From: an uncultured Polaribacter sp.
GTDB lineage: Bacteria > Bacteroidota > Bacteroidia > Flavobacteriales > Flavobacteriaceae
Assembly (NCBI GenBank): GCA_947497755.1
Contig: CANMHT010000013.1
Coordinates: 22,520-86,519 of the forward strand
Reading direction: 5' to 3'
DNA length: 64,000 bases
Position numbers and translations under genes: made by a program. The notes under the pieces were generated by a model. The model searched no databases and had not been told where the DNA came from. It saw nothing but the letters and a program-made list of their open reading frames with translations. This document shows, piece after piece, positions 9,144-18,676 of this stretch; position 1 is the stretch's first letter; every line of letters starts with the position of its first letter.

Positions 9144-10040
9144 TTATGCTTGATAAATAACACCTGTAATTTCTTCAGATAGCTTCCACAGCCTTTCAGC
9201 TTTAGCCATATCTAATGCATTTGGCTTTAGTTTTTCTATTGTTGGAAATCCTCTAATAAACCATTTGGGTCCGTAGTATTCTTTTGCTTTTACTTTTACA
9301 TCTGTTGCAGCTTGTAAAGCTGGTAAAGCTCCCATATGTACTGGTTGAGCTAAGATTTTACTCAACCAACCACCAATACCAATTGTTTGCTGTCTTTCTG
9401 TAGCAGACAAACCCGGATGTGCTGCCAATGACATTGCAGAAGCATTATACAGTTCAAACTTTTCTTGAAGCTTTTGCATAAATAACAAATTGGCTAGCTT
9501 GCTGTCACCGTAAGATTTTCCTCGATGATATGGTCTCTTTTTCCAGTTTATATCATTAAAGTCTATCGATCCTGATCTATAAGCGCCACTAGACATTGTT
9601 ACTACTCTAGCATTTGGCGTATTAACTAATACAGGAAATAAATATCCTGTTAATGCAAAATGACCAAAGTGATTTGTTGCCATATGCATTTCTAATCCTG
9701 TAACAGTTAGTTGATATTCTTTTAAGTTTACAACACCCGCATTATTAATTAGTATGTTTAATTGTTTGTGTCTTTTTAAAAATACTTCTGCAAATTTTTT
9801 TATAGAATTTATATCTGTCAATTCTAAAGGAATTGTCTCAAGAGAAACACTTTTATTTAAAGTGTTTTGTATGTTTTTTATGGCTTTTTTCCCTTTTTCT
9901 ATAGAACGACAAGCAATAATTACATGAGCATTTTTATTGGCTAACTCTAAACTCATTTGATATCCTAAACCTGTATTTCCACCAGTTATAACAACGATCT
10001 TATTATGTAGGTTAGGAATATTTTTTGTGCTCCAATTCAT
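9144..10040 (-). CDS. short-chain dehydrogenase/reductase
   Basis: A 298-aa classical SDR with the coenzyme motif VVITGGNTGLGYQ near the N-terminus, NNAG (ILINNAGVV), the catalytic Ser in VVTMSSGAY, and YxxxK in SYGDSKLAN. The extended length and the PGLSATERQ segment fit the retinol-dehydrogenase or protochlorophyllide-reductase-like subgroup often seen in Bacteroidota. It heads the five-gene minus-strand run; the Crp-like gene is 120 bases upstream on the same strand. Confidence 0.9.
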   Translation of the reverse strand: MNWSTKNIPNLHNKIVVITGGNTGLGYQMSLELANKNAHVIIACRSIEKGKKAIKNIQNTLNKSVSLETIPLELTDINSIKKFAEVFLKRHKQLNILINNAGVVNLKEYQLTVTGLEMHMATNHFGHFALTGYLFPVLVNTPNARVVTMSSGAYRSGSIDFNDINWKKRPYHRGKSYGDSKLANLLFMQKLQEKFELYNASAMSLAAHPGLSATERQQTIGIGGWLSKILAQPVHMGALPALQAATDVKVKAKEYYGPKWFIRGFPTIEKLKPNALDMAKAERLWKLSEEITGVIYQA

Positions 10041-10159
10041 TATATAGAGTTATTTATTATGAAAAATTACTTGTATTGTATTCTGAAATCCTCGCAGAAT
10101 AAAATCAAGAACAAAACTCTATATTTAAATCATCTTAATTCTGAAATTAGTTTCAGAAA

Positions 10160-10708
10160 TTACAATTGATGTTTTAGCTTACTTAGCCATTGCGGAGTGA
10201 TTCCTAAAAAGTTAGCGATGTATTTTGAAGGTACTTGTTGCAAAATCTGCGGATAATGTTTGTGTAGGTATTGAAACATTTCTAAACTATTAAGACTAAT
10301 TAAATTAGCACGCATCTTATTTTTATCTAATAGTGTTCTGATGCCGTGCTCTTGTACCAAAAGTGCATTTTTTGAAGTTTGAAGATAATCGTTAAAGCTT
10401 TCTTTTGTAATTTCTATTACAGTGGAATTTGTAAAAGTCTTTAAGTGGTATTCTGAAGGTGTATTAAAATAAAATGAATCTGCAATGCTTGCTATTGGAT
10501 GAAAACTAGGTATAAAAAAATTAATTGCTCTTTCAGCGCCCGTTTCTGGGTGTACATGTAACAGCACAACTCCACCAGTAAGTACCAAATACAACTTATC
10601 TACTTTATCTTTATAATTAAATAAAGAATGTTGACTTTTTAGTGTTTTTTCTTTACCAATTGCCATCAAGTCTTTAATCATTATTTCTGATAAAACATTC
10701 TGATCCAT
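10160..10708 (-). CDS. Crp/Fnr-family transcriptional regulator
   Basis: A 182-aa protein with an N-terminal cyclic-nucleotide-binding-like beta roll (LYLVLTGGVVLLHVHPETGAERAINF would lie in strands 3-6) and a short C-terminal helix-turn-helix (KYIANFLGITPQWLSKLKHQL spans the recognition helix). The size is normal for the short Bacteroidota members of this family. There is no Fe-S cysteine cluster, so a redox role is unlikely. It probably controls the SDR operon downstream, but that is inference from position. Confidence 0.85.
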   Translation of the reverse strand: MDQNVLSEIMIKDLMAIGKEKTLKSQHSLFNYKDKVDKLYLVLTGGVVLLHVHPETGAERAINFFIPSFHPIASIADSFYFNTPSEYHLKTFTNSTVIEITKESFNDYLQTSKNALLVQEHGIRTLLDKNKMRANLISLNSLEMFQYLHKHYPQILQQVPSKYIANFLGITPQWLSKLKHQL

Positions 10709-11020
10709 TTTACAATAATTTATAAATAGATGATGAATATACTAAACTGAAAATTATAATTGTTTTATTTTTTCTTAAAAGGAGAATTACCTCTAATAAA
10801 ACACACTCTTATACACCTAATAAAAACAAGTATAAATACCTGTTTTTTAGTTTTTATATGAATGTTATGGGATTCCATAAATAATAGTTCTTCTATTTTC
10901 TTACATTCGTGAGAAATTGTGAATAAATATCCTTTTATACGGAAATAATAGCAGCTAAATGAGAGCTTTGTTCTCTATTATACTAGTTATGTACAAATTG
11001 GTAAAAAACTACACCTAACT
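10709..11020. other. intergenic stretch marking entry into accessory DNA
   Basis: Contains no ORF with protein-like features. A weak dyad (gagagctttgttctc near 10961-10975) is the only structure noticed. Gene content changes from housekeeping to defence-like genes across this spacer, but no direct repeat or tRNA scar was found here. Confidence 0.5.
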
Positions 11021-11791
11021 ATGAAAGTTAGAGAAATCATAAATAAAAAGACAGGAGAAAGACTTATTTCATTTGGAGGAGAGGATTTTGAAAATGTAAA
11101 CCCATCACTACATTTTTATAACGCTAGTTTTGTAACAAGGATGATGATTTTAGAGCCAGACGAAACTAGCGGTAGAAAAAAACCAACGAAAAAAGGAGCT
11201 AAAACATTAATAAAAGTTGTTAAAGAATGTAGAGATTTTATCGATAAGTTTAGAGAAGTTCGAATTCCTATTGAACTAACACATCTTCTTAACACAAAAA
11301 AAAAGAAAGAGCAAACAAAACTGTTGAATGGATTACGAATAAATCCAGATATTCTAATGGCTTTTCTTTTAATGGCTGGAGACAAAGATTACACATTAAG
11401 TCAATATGTATCTGAACATCAAACGAAAGCTGTTAACTCTACAAAAATGCCTTTGGCTTACATGCAAAAAAAGGATGGAACAATTGAAAAGTTAGGAAAT
11501 ACAGAGTTGACTAACGGACAATTAAAACAAGCTCTTGAACAAAGAAGTGTAAAAGTTGCTAAAATATTAGAAAAAGGAGATGAATGGCATTGTTTCTTCT
11601 TGACTTATAACAGTATTGGAGGAAAGGAAAACTGGCAAAATGGACAACCACATTTTCATTATATTTCAAATTTGTTTGGAATTGAAAAGAAAAATGTTAT
11701 TAAACAAATAAAATCTAAAAATTACAAACTTGGGAATTTACCACATATCGCTTTAGATGATTATGGAAAACAACCAGAAGAAAAAACTTGA
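11021..11791 (+). CDS. hypothetical protein upstream of ABC-3C set
   Basis: A 256-aa soluble protein that I do not recognise. It has a basic stretch (GRKKPTKKGAKTLIKVVKE), a helical middle, and an aromatic C-terminal block EWHCFFLTYNSIGGKENW followed by QPHFHYIS. It ends 39 bases before the small membrane protein of the ABC-three-component set on the same strand, so shared transcription is possible. The family may belong to the same accessory region without being part of the system. Confidence 0.5.
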   Translation: MKVREIINKKTGERLISFGGEDFENVNPSLHFYNASFVTRMMILEPDETSGRKKPTKKGAKTLIKVVKECRDFIDKFREVRIPIELTHLLNTKKKKEQTKLLNGLRINPDILMAFLLMAGDKDYTLSQYVSEHQTKAVNSTKMPLAYMQKKDGTIEKLGNTELTNGQLKQALEQRSVKVAKILEKGDEWHCFFLTYNSIGGKENWQNGQPHFHYISNLFGIEKKNVIKQIKSKNYKLGNLPHIALDDYGKQPEEKT

Positions 11792-11830
11792 ACATAGCAC
11801 CATATATCCAAACTGTAAAAATAAAAAATC

Positions 11831-11998
11831 ATGGAAGATAACATAACAAAAATAATAATTGGAATTCTAACATTGATAACAGCAATAATAGGAACAACCA
11901 TTTATTTAAAGATAAAAAAGAACAAAGTTAATCAAGAAAATATTGATATTTCTGGCAATAATAATAAAGTTATTGGAAGAGATGATAATTCTAAATAA
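11831..11998 (+). CDS. 55-aa membrane protein with amyloid-like motif
   Basis: This short ORF begins at ATG 11831 and its TAA overlaps the next ATG (TAATG). Residues 5-26 form one transmembrane helix, followed by a basic stretch (KIKKNK) and then NIDISGNNNKVIGRDDNS at residues 37-54. The same motif occurs, 15 of 18 residues identical, at residues 9-26 of the product of the next gene. The arrangement suggests the two proteins meet through this motif. The membrane helix suggests a membrane-acting effector of the ABC-three-component system that follows. Both ideas are inference. Confidence 0.7.
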   Translation: MEDNITKIIIGILTLITAIIGTTIYLKIKKNKVNQENIDISGNNNKVIGRDDNSK

Positions 11999-12573
11999 TG
12001 ATAAATAAAACCAATCAACAAAATATAAATATATCGGGAAATGGAAATAAAAATATTGGAAGAGATGATAATTCTACAACTAATATAACTTATAATTCTA
12101 ATAGTAAATTATCTTCTTTATTTTTAAAATTAAAAGAGAAATTTGAAGAAGATGACAAAATTTCTGAAATCTCTGATAATTTAAAACGATATACTAATCA
12201 AAGAGATACCATTGGTTTAGAACAAAAACTTAATGATGCTGACATTAGTTACTTATACAAAGAATTTGCTTGGTGTAAACAAGAATTTCATAAAAAACTA
12301 GTTTTATATCAAAATTATGAACCTGCTCAAGAAATTTTTGCTTTTATACTAGCCATTGTCTTAGAAAAATCCAGAAATTTAATTTCACCAATGATTAGAA
12401 AAAAAACACCAGAAGATGTAATTTTATTAACTATATCAAATGATATTATTTATCCCATTATGAATTTAATTGAAAAAGAAGGGTGTAATGATGTAATGGG
12501 TTTATCAAATACAGAAATCGAAGGAATGTTTCATTATTTAACTGGCAATTGCCATATTTCTTGGAAATTATGA
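11998..12573 (+). CDS. ABC-three-component system CTD-type protein
   Basis: A 191-aa protein. Residues 9-26 (NINISGNGNKNIGRDDNS) form a glycine/asparagine-rich motif shared with the preceding membrane protein. Residues about 40-191 form a helical domain ending in MFHYLTGNCHISWKL, which I recognise as typical of the C-terminal domains of ABC-3C effectors. In ABC-3C systems this domain couples a variable effector to the middle component and ATPase. No enzymatic effector is fused here. The start overlaps the upstream stop (TAATG) and the end overlaps the next start (ATGA). Confidence 0.7.
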   Translation: MINKTNQQNINISGNGNKNIGRDDNSTTNITYNSNSKLSSLFLKLKEKFEEDDKISEISDNLKRYTNQRDTIGLEQKLNDADISYLYKEFAWCKQEFHKKLVLYQNYEPAQEIFAFILAIVLEKSRNLISPMIRKKTPEDVILLTISNDIIYPIMNLIEKEGCNDVMGLSNTEIEGMFHYLTGNCHISWKL

Positions 12574-13091
12574 TAGTATACCAAAAATCTTTTGATTTAT
12601 ATCACACAGTCTATCGTATGATAAAATTATTAGCTCATTATAAAGGAGAAGGACCTATTGAAATAGATAGATTACGAATATGGGATTATTACTTACTTTA
12701 TCCAAATAAAATGGCAAGTATCAAATTTAAAAAAGATGAAGCTGATATTAAAAAGTTAATAAAAAATTATATTGTTAGACCAGAAAACACTTACGAAAAA
12801 GTCATTAATGACAGAAAGGTATTTGAAAAAATTAAACCTTACCAAATGACAGCTATTAAATGTATGGCTTCTTATGGAATAATTAATAAGGACTATTTAA
12901 CTCATAATAAAATAACTTCAATCTCAAAAAATATATTTGACAAGTATTCTAAAGATTTTAAAGAATTAACAGTTCAAGAAGAGAATTCTATTAGTTTACT
13001 TACTTCACATTTTTATCAATTACCTCTAAATGGTGTTAATGGATTAAAATTTAAAACAAACCTTCTAGAAAGCAAATATGATGCACAATAA
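12570..13091 (+). CDS. ABC-three-component system middle component
   Basis: About 173 aa from the ATG at 12570, which overlaps the upstream TGA as ATGA, so translation is coupled. An in-frame ATG at 12549 is less likely. The sequence KSFDLYHTVYRMIKLLAHYK then EIDRLRIWDYYLLYPNKM fits the small middle component of ABC-3C systems, which bridges effector and ATPase. It ends inside the start of the ATPase gene (14-base overlap). Confidence 0.65.
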   Translation: MIVYQKSFDLYHTVYRMIKLLAHYKGEGPIEIDRLRIWDYYLLYPNKMASIKFKKDEADIKKLIKNYIVRPENTYEKVINDRKVFEKIKPYQMTAIKCMASYGIINKDYLTHNKITSISKNIFDKYSKDFKELTVQEENSISLLTSHFYQLPLNGVNGLKFKTNLLESKYDAQ

Positions 13092-14997
13092 TTTATTCTT
13101 AAATAAAATGGTGATTTACACTAATGAAGGTAAAGTCGCTTATGATGAAAATTTCCACAGAGGTGTAAACATCATTAGAGGTAATAACAGTAGTGGTAAA
13201 TCAACAATTACACATTTCATTTTTTATATACTAGGTGGCGCTTTCAATAATTGGGTCAAAGAAGCTAAAAGTTGTTCTTTAGTAATTGCAGAAATAGAAG
13301 CAAACGGAGCCACTATTACTATAAAACGTTACATAAATATAAATGAACAAACTGGTAAAGCTAATGATAAAGAAGCTATGTACTTTTATTGGGGAGACTA
13401 TAATCAAGCAATAAATGACGATGAAGAATGGAAAAAATTCAACTTTAACACAACAAAAGATAAAAAGAGTTATTCAAATGTGTTATTTGACAACCTTCAT
13501 TTACCAATCGTAAAAGGAGAAAATAATATAACTTTCCACCAAATCTTAAGATTATTATATGTTGACCAAGATTCACCAACAAGTTCATTATTTCTATATG
13601 AACAATTTGACTCTACCTTAACAAGGGGCACAGTTTCTGATCTCCTTTTAGGTGTTTATAGCCAAAAACTTTATGACAAAAGTCAGAGAAAAGTAAATGC
13701 CGAAAAAGAATTAGATGAAACAAAAAGAGAAATTAAAGTTATAAAAAAATTTGTTTCCAATCCTATAGATTTAGTTTCATCACATATTTATTCTTTAATT
13801 GAAAAAAAAGAAAATGAGATTAAAAAAATAGATTCTAAAATAATTGAGTTAAAAGAGCAAACCCGAAAAATTAGATACACAAAAAACACTAAGTTAAAAT
13901 TTGAAGAGCTTAACATCTCAGCCATTCAACAAAGAGAAATTATTAAACTACTTGATAGAAAAATTAGAACTTATAGATTTGAAATTAATGATACAATTGA
14001 CTTCATTGAAGCTTTAAAAAACAAACTAAAAGCTATAAAAAAATCAATTATGACAAGAGAAATTCTTGGAGATTTTCCTCTTGAAAATTGTCCTGAATGC
14101 TTATCTCCCATAGAATCAATTAATACTCCAAATACCTGTAAACTTTGTAAGTCAGAAATTGACGATTCATTTGGTATTACTCAAGCTCGTAAAATAGAAC
14201 AAGAATTAAGTTTTCAAATTAAAGAATCTAGTAGTTTAATTAAATTGAAACAACGTGAACTAATAAACTTAGAAGCCGATTTTGAAGCAGAAAAGTTAAA
14301 ACACCATCACATCCAACAACAAGTTAATAGTGCTTTAGAAGATGTAAAATCAATCAGAGACGAGCGATTTGATTCATTAAACATAGATAAAGGGTTCATT
14401 GAAGGAGAAATTTTACAGTTAAGAACAATTTTAGAAAGAGCGGAAGTTTATCAAAGTTTAAGGCAAAATCAAGCAAAACTTGAAATAGAGCTTGAAAGCA
14501 TTAGAATGGTAATAAATAAATTGAAAGAAAAACAAGAGAAATTAAAACGAGAGATTATAAAATCTATTGAGAGAAAAGGAACATATTTATTAAATAATGA
14601 TCTAAAAAGGCAAGATGATTTTTTCCAAGCAAAACAATTTCAAATAGATTTTAGGAATAACCTAGCCTTCATTGCTGATAAAGAAGCACGATATTCAGCT
14701 AGTTCAAGTTTCTACCTTAAAACTTCAGCAAGGTTTTCTATTTTTCTAGCCTCACTTGAAATTCCTAATATGAGGTTTCCAAGGTTTATTTTTTGTGATA
14801 ATATGGAGGATAAAGGAATTGAAAAAGTTAGAGCTCAAAATTTTCAGAAAATTCTTGTTACTGAAACTGAAAAACATCCAAAAAATGAGTATCAAATGAT
14901 ATATACTACTTCATTTATACCAGACGAATTGAATAATAAAAATTATTGCGTAGGAGAATTTTACACTAAAGATAATCCAAGTTTAAAAAATGTATAA
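13078..14997 (+). CDS. ABC-3C SMC/Rad50-like ATPase
   Basis: A 639-aa coiled-coil ATPase. Walker A is NIIRGNNSSGKSTI (about residues 31-44). A long coiled coil in the middle is interrupted by a CPEC...CKLC zinc-binding segment (about residues 338-360) similar to the hook of Rad50-like proteins. RFPRFIFCDNMEDKG near residue 570 carries the Walker B acidic residues. In ABC-3C systems the ATPase is thought to sense or load on nucleic acid and release the effector. It closes the coupled gene set. Confidence 0.75.
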   Translation: MMHNNLFLNKMVIYTNEGKVAYDENFHRGVNIIRGNNSSGKSTITHFIFYILGGAFNNWVKEAKSCSLVIAEIEANGATITIKRYININEQTGKANDKEAMYFYWGDYNQAINDDEEWKKFNFNTTKDKKSYSNVLFDNLHLPIVKGENNITFHQILRLLYVDQDSPTSSLFLYEQFDSTLTRGTVSDLLLGVYSQKLYDKSQRKVNAEKELDETKREIKVIKKFVSNPIDLVSSHIYSLIEKKENEIKKIDSKIIELKEQTRKIRYTKNTKLKFEELNISAIQQREIIKLLDRKIRTYRFEINDTIDFIEALKNKLKAIKKSIMTREILGDFPLENCPECLSPIESINTPNTCKLCKSEIDDSFGITQARKIEQELSFQIKESSSLIKLKQRELINLEADFEAEKLKHHHIQQQVNSALEDVKSIRDERFDSLNIDKGFIEGEILQLRTILERAEVYQSLRQNQAKLEIELESIRMVINKLKEKQEKLKREIIKSIERKGTYLLNNDLKRQDDFFQAKQFQIDFRNNLAFIADKEARYSASSSFYLKTSARFSIFLASLEIPNMRFPRFIFCDNMEDKGIEKVRAQNFQKILVTETEKHPKNEYQMIYTTSFIPDELNNKNYCVGEFYTKDNPSLKNV

Positions 14998-15096
14998 TAA
15001 CCGACTTACAGTAATTGTAATAAAAATTACTGAAATCAATAAAATATAACGTTTTTTACCCCTAAAAAAGCAGAGCAACTTAGAATAAAAGTAAAT

Positions 15097-18000
15097 ATGA
15101 AAGAATCAAATAATTGCAGCCTTTATATTCTAGGACACAATTCAGTTGGAAAAACAACTTTAAGAAAAAAAATAATTGCTGAAGAAAAATATACCAATTA
15201 CAAAGCTGATTGGAATGATTATGGTGATTGGATAATTGAAGATGGAAATTATAGAGTAAATGTAGGAGTTAAAGAATTAGCAACATTCGATCAAAGATTT
15301 CAAAATTTAGAAAAAATAAAAATTTCCGAGAAATCGATAATCATACTGATGATATCAGATTTTTATTATTCTCATAAAAAAAGTATTAACTCAATTTATG
15401 ATGAATATTTAAAGGATATATCTAAAGACTCAATCATTATTGTCTTATATAATACAAATTATGAAAAGGAATTTACTCAAAAAAAATATTCAGAATTAAC
15501 ATCTACTAATTATAATATTAGAGAGGTGTTAGTGTACAATCTACTTAAAGAAGAATTACATGATTTTAAATATCTATTAAAGAACGTTATTCTTAATTCA
15601 ACAACAAATAGATTAGATCCAATAAGAGAAATAATTGCAAACAATTTAAAAACAAAAGAAAAAACTCTTAATCTTGGTAACTGCTCGCTTACAAGTTTAC
15701 ACGAAATCAAAGAATTATTCGAAAACACTCACTTAGAAAACCTTATCCTAAGTAATGAATGGGCAGAGTTCGAAAATGGTAAATGGCACAAACGTAAAAG
15801 TAAAAACAACTATAGTAAGAACTCATTAGGAGGTCTTCCTAGCCAAATACAAAAGCTGACCAACTTAAGACGACTAACAATCGGAGGTGATTGGAAAGAA
15901 AAGAATCTATGGTGGAATAGATTTAGGGTTTTTGATTTATCTCCTATTTTAAAATTAACAAAATTAGAATATTTAAATGTAAGTAATAACAAATTACTGA
16001 CTCTTCCATCGTTAGCAAGACTGAAAGAAATTAAAACACTTCATTTAAACAATAATGAAATAACTAGTGTTAAAATCCGTAGTAATGTCAATCCACTTCA
16101 GGAAATTTTTATTAGTAATAATCAAATATCTACTGTTTCTTTCATTAAATACCTACCATCAATAAAGACAATTGATTTACATGGTAATAAAATTAAAAAC
16201 CTATTACCGTTAAAAGATTATATAGGAAAATTAAATATTGCGAATTCCAAGTGGGAAAAAAACACTTTAAACATAGCAAAAAACCCATTGGAACAACCTC
16301 CAATGGAAATTGTTAATATTGGTAATAGTGCCATAATTAGTTACTTTAGTGACATTGCGGGTGGTGAATTTTTCATAAACAAGGATGTTAAATTAATTTT
16401 AGTTGGAAATAGCGAAGTTGGAAAAACAACATTAGCTAAATATTTAAATGACGAAAAAGATTTAGAGAAAGATCACTTACCTACACATTGGATGGAGGAA
16501 AAGAGAATAAAGAGCAAACATATTATTAATAAAATAAAAGAAAAATGTAATATTAATTTATTTGATTTTGGGGGACATGATTATTTTCACGACACACATC
16601 ATCTTTTTTTCGGAAAGAACACTGTATACCTTCTTCTATGGGATTATGAGACAAACACGTTAAATTATAGAATTACTGATCAGCTTCAAGAAAATAATGA
16701 AATAATTGAAATAGAAACTCAAGATTACCCAATTAAGTATTGGTTAGAATCAATTAAGTATTTTATTAAAGGTGTAGAAGCTACAAATTTCGATTTTAAA
16801 ATAGAGATAACTTCCGAATATAATAGCCATTCTTTAGTAATTCAAAACAAAGTGAACTCAGGAAAAGATATAGTTCATTTGAATAATAATGAAATAATTT
16901 CTAAATATTCATTCATCTACGATTTTGCTAATATTTCATTAAGACCAAAAAGGAATCTTGACCATTTAGATAATTTAATCACTGAAATATTTAATGCAAC
17001 AGAAATTATTGGAGCGAAATTACCTAAATATTATGATATAATTAATAAGAGTTTAAAACTCTATAAGGGTGAACCCATTCTTACTATTACTCAATTTAAA
17101 AATTATTGCAATTTGCTTTTGAAATCAAAACTGACTCAAAAAAAAGCTTCGATTCTTGCTAACTACTTAGGACAAATAGGAAGTGTTTTATTCTATCCCG
17201 AATCTATCAACAGTAACAAGATATATATTGATAAAAAGTGGGTTATTTCTGCTATCTATAAAGTCCTTGAAGGTTTAAATCAAAAAAAAGGAGAATTCAA
17301 TGAAAACCATATAAAAAAAGCTCTTGGTTCTAAAATTAAATCTAGAAAGATTCAAAGTATAATAGAGTTAATGATTGAATTCAAATTAATATTTAAGCAC
17401 CCTGAATCAAACAACTTTATTGCTCCATTATATCTTCCAAAAAAACCAATACAAGCTGTAAGACTTTTCATAGATGCTAAAAAAATTCCTTATAGAAAAT
17501 TTCTATATAAAGGTTTCATAAATAAAAGTATTATTTTAAACTTTTTTCAAGAGTACGGAAAACTAGTCATTAGAGACCAACAAAACTTAAACAATGAATT
17601 ATATTATTATTGGAAAGATGGCTTAGTCATAAAAGCCCCAAAAACAAATGAAATTGTTTTAATACAGTTTCACTTAGGAGATAATGATGGAAATGCCTCT
17701 ATTGATATTGTCAAAATGAACAATGATGAAAAAACAGAATTTGTTGACACAATAATTAAATTCATAACTGAGATAAATAATGGATATGAAATAGAAGAAA
17801 TGATAACTGTTAATAGTGAAGATTTTATTCCGTTATCAATTATCCATGAGAATGAAATAAATGAAAATTGGAATTTTCTATATAAAAAAAAGTACTATAA
17901 ACTTTTAGATTTCAAAAAACATTTAAAAAACCCTACTAAGATGAAAAGAATATTCATTTCTTATTCAAAACAAGACATAGGATTAGTGAATAAATTTATA

Positions 18001-18492
18001 GAACATTTATCAGCATTGCAACAAGATGGAAAAGTTGCTCATTGGTATTGTAGCGAACTTGAAGCTGGATCTAACTGGGAAGATGAAATTCAAGAACATT
18101 TTGATAATTCTGACATAGTATGCTTTATGGTTAGTCCGAATTTTATGAAAACAAAATACATTCTTGATTATGAAATAACCAAAGCATTTGAAAAGAAAGT
18201 TAGCCAACCAGATTTCAAAATAATTCCAATAATATTAGATTTTTGTAGATGGACAACTGAAAAAAATAACCTTGGACAATTTACTGCTCTACCATATACT
18301 GCAAAACCGATAGTTGATTTCAATAACCAAAATATGGCTTGGTATATAGTTCAAGAATGCATAAGATTAGTAATTGAAGAAAATATAGACCCAAAAGGAG
18401 ATGATTTTTATTCAAGTCAGAAATTACCTTCAGATGTATTGAAAATATATAAGAGAATTGTTGAAGATAAAATTGATAATAACGTGATCTAA
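15097..18492 (+). CDS. LRR-ROCO GTPase with C-terminal TIR domain
   Basis: A 1131-aa multidomain protein. Residues 8-20 contain a first P-loop (LYILGHNSVGKTT) that opens a Ras-like domain. Leucine-rich repeats follow at about 190-420. A Roc GTPase starts with LILVGNSEVGKTTLAKYL near 433 and has DFGGHD near 489. A COR-like region with winged helices runs to about 900. A TIR domain begins KRIFISYSKQDIG near 949, and the DYEITKAF segment near residue 1024 carries the probable catalytic Glu for NAD cleavage. The layout parallels eukaryotic innate immune receptors. A role in abortive phage defence is inferred from TIR family knowledge. Confidence 0.85.
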   Translation: MKESNNCSLYILGHNSVGKTTLRKKIIAEEKYTNYKADWNDYGDWIIEDGNYRVNVGVKELATFDQRFQNLEKIKISEKSIIILMISDFYYSHKKSINSIYDEYLKDISKDSIIIVLYNTNYEKEFTQKKYSELTSTNYNIREVLVYNLLKEELHDFKYLLKNVILNSTTNRLDPIREIIANNLKTKEKTLNLGNCSLTSLHEIKELFENTHLENLILSNEWAEFENGKWHKRKSKNNYSKNSLGGLPSQIQKLTNLRRLTIGGDWKEKNLWWNRFRVFDLSPILKLTKLEYLNVSNNKLLTLPSLARLKEIKTLHLNNNEITSVKIRSNVNPLQEIFISNNQISTVSFIKYLPSIKTIDLHGNKIKNLLPLKDYIGKLNIANSKWEKNTLNIAKNPLEQPPMEIVNIGNSAIISYFSDIAGGEFFINKDVKLILVGNSEVGKTTLAKYLNDEKDLEKDHLPTHWMEEKRIKSKHIINKIKEKCNINLFDFGGHDYFHDTHHLFFGKNTVYLLLWDYETNTLNYRITDQLQENNEIIEIETQDYPIKYWLESIKYFIKGVEATNFDFKIEITSEYNSHSLVIQNKVNSGKDIVHLNNNEIISKYSFIYDFANISLRPKRNLDHLDNLITEIFNATEIIGAKLPKYYDIINKSLKLYKGEPILTITQFKNYCNLLLKSKLTQKKASILANYLGQIGSVLFYPESINSNKIYIDKKWVISAIYKVLEGLNQKKGEFNENHIKKALGSKIKSRKIQSIIELMIEFKLIFKHPESNNFIAPLYLPKKPIQAVRLFIDAKKIPYRKFLYKGFINKSIILNFFQEYGKLVIRDQQNLNNELYYYWKDGLVIKAPKTNEIVLIQFHLGDNDGNASIDIVKMNNDEKTEFVDTIIKFITEINNGYEIEEMITVNSEDFIPLSIIHENEINENWNFLYKKKYYKLLDFKKHLKNPTKMKRIFISYSKQDIGLVNKFIEHLSALQQDGKVAHWYCSELEAGSNWEDEIQEHFDNSDIVCFMVSPNFMKTKYILDYEITKAFEKKVSQPDFKIIPIILDFCRWTTEKNNLGQFTALPYTAKPIVDFNNQNMAWYIVQECIRLVIEENIDPKGDDFYSSQKLPSDVLKIYKRIVEDKIDNNVI

Positions 18493-18676
18493 TAATCTAT
18501 AAGAAATAGAGCAATTGGTCAATATCGAAAGGTCTATACATACCAATGAAATCGAAGTCATTTAAATATAAAATATTTTAATTTTAAATAAGTAATAAAA
18601 CAAAAGCCCATTTTAAACTATCTACATTGCTTAGACTTTATATAACAAAAATAACTAACTCAATTCTAAAAATAAC
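18493..18676. other. spacer after ROCO-TIR gene
   Basis: No ORF or strong structure seen between the ROCO-TIR gene and the decayed PLD-type gene. Confidence 0.5.

Noticed and set aside
10185..10205. attgcggagtgatt as a possible third core repeat of the tRNA-Ser insertion
   Set aside because: It shares only gcggag with the core and lies inside the Crp-like coding sequence, so it does not mark an island end.
13078..14997. A plain Rad50/SbcC DNA repair protein
   Set aside because: No Mre11/SbcD partner is present, and the coupled upstream genes match the ABC-three-component arrangement.
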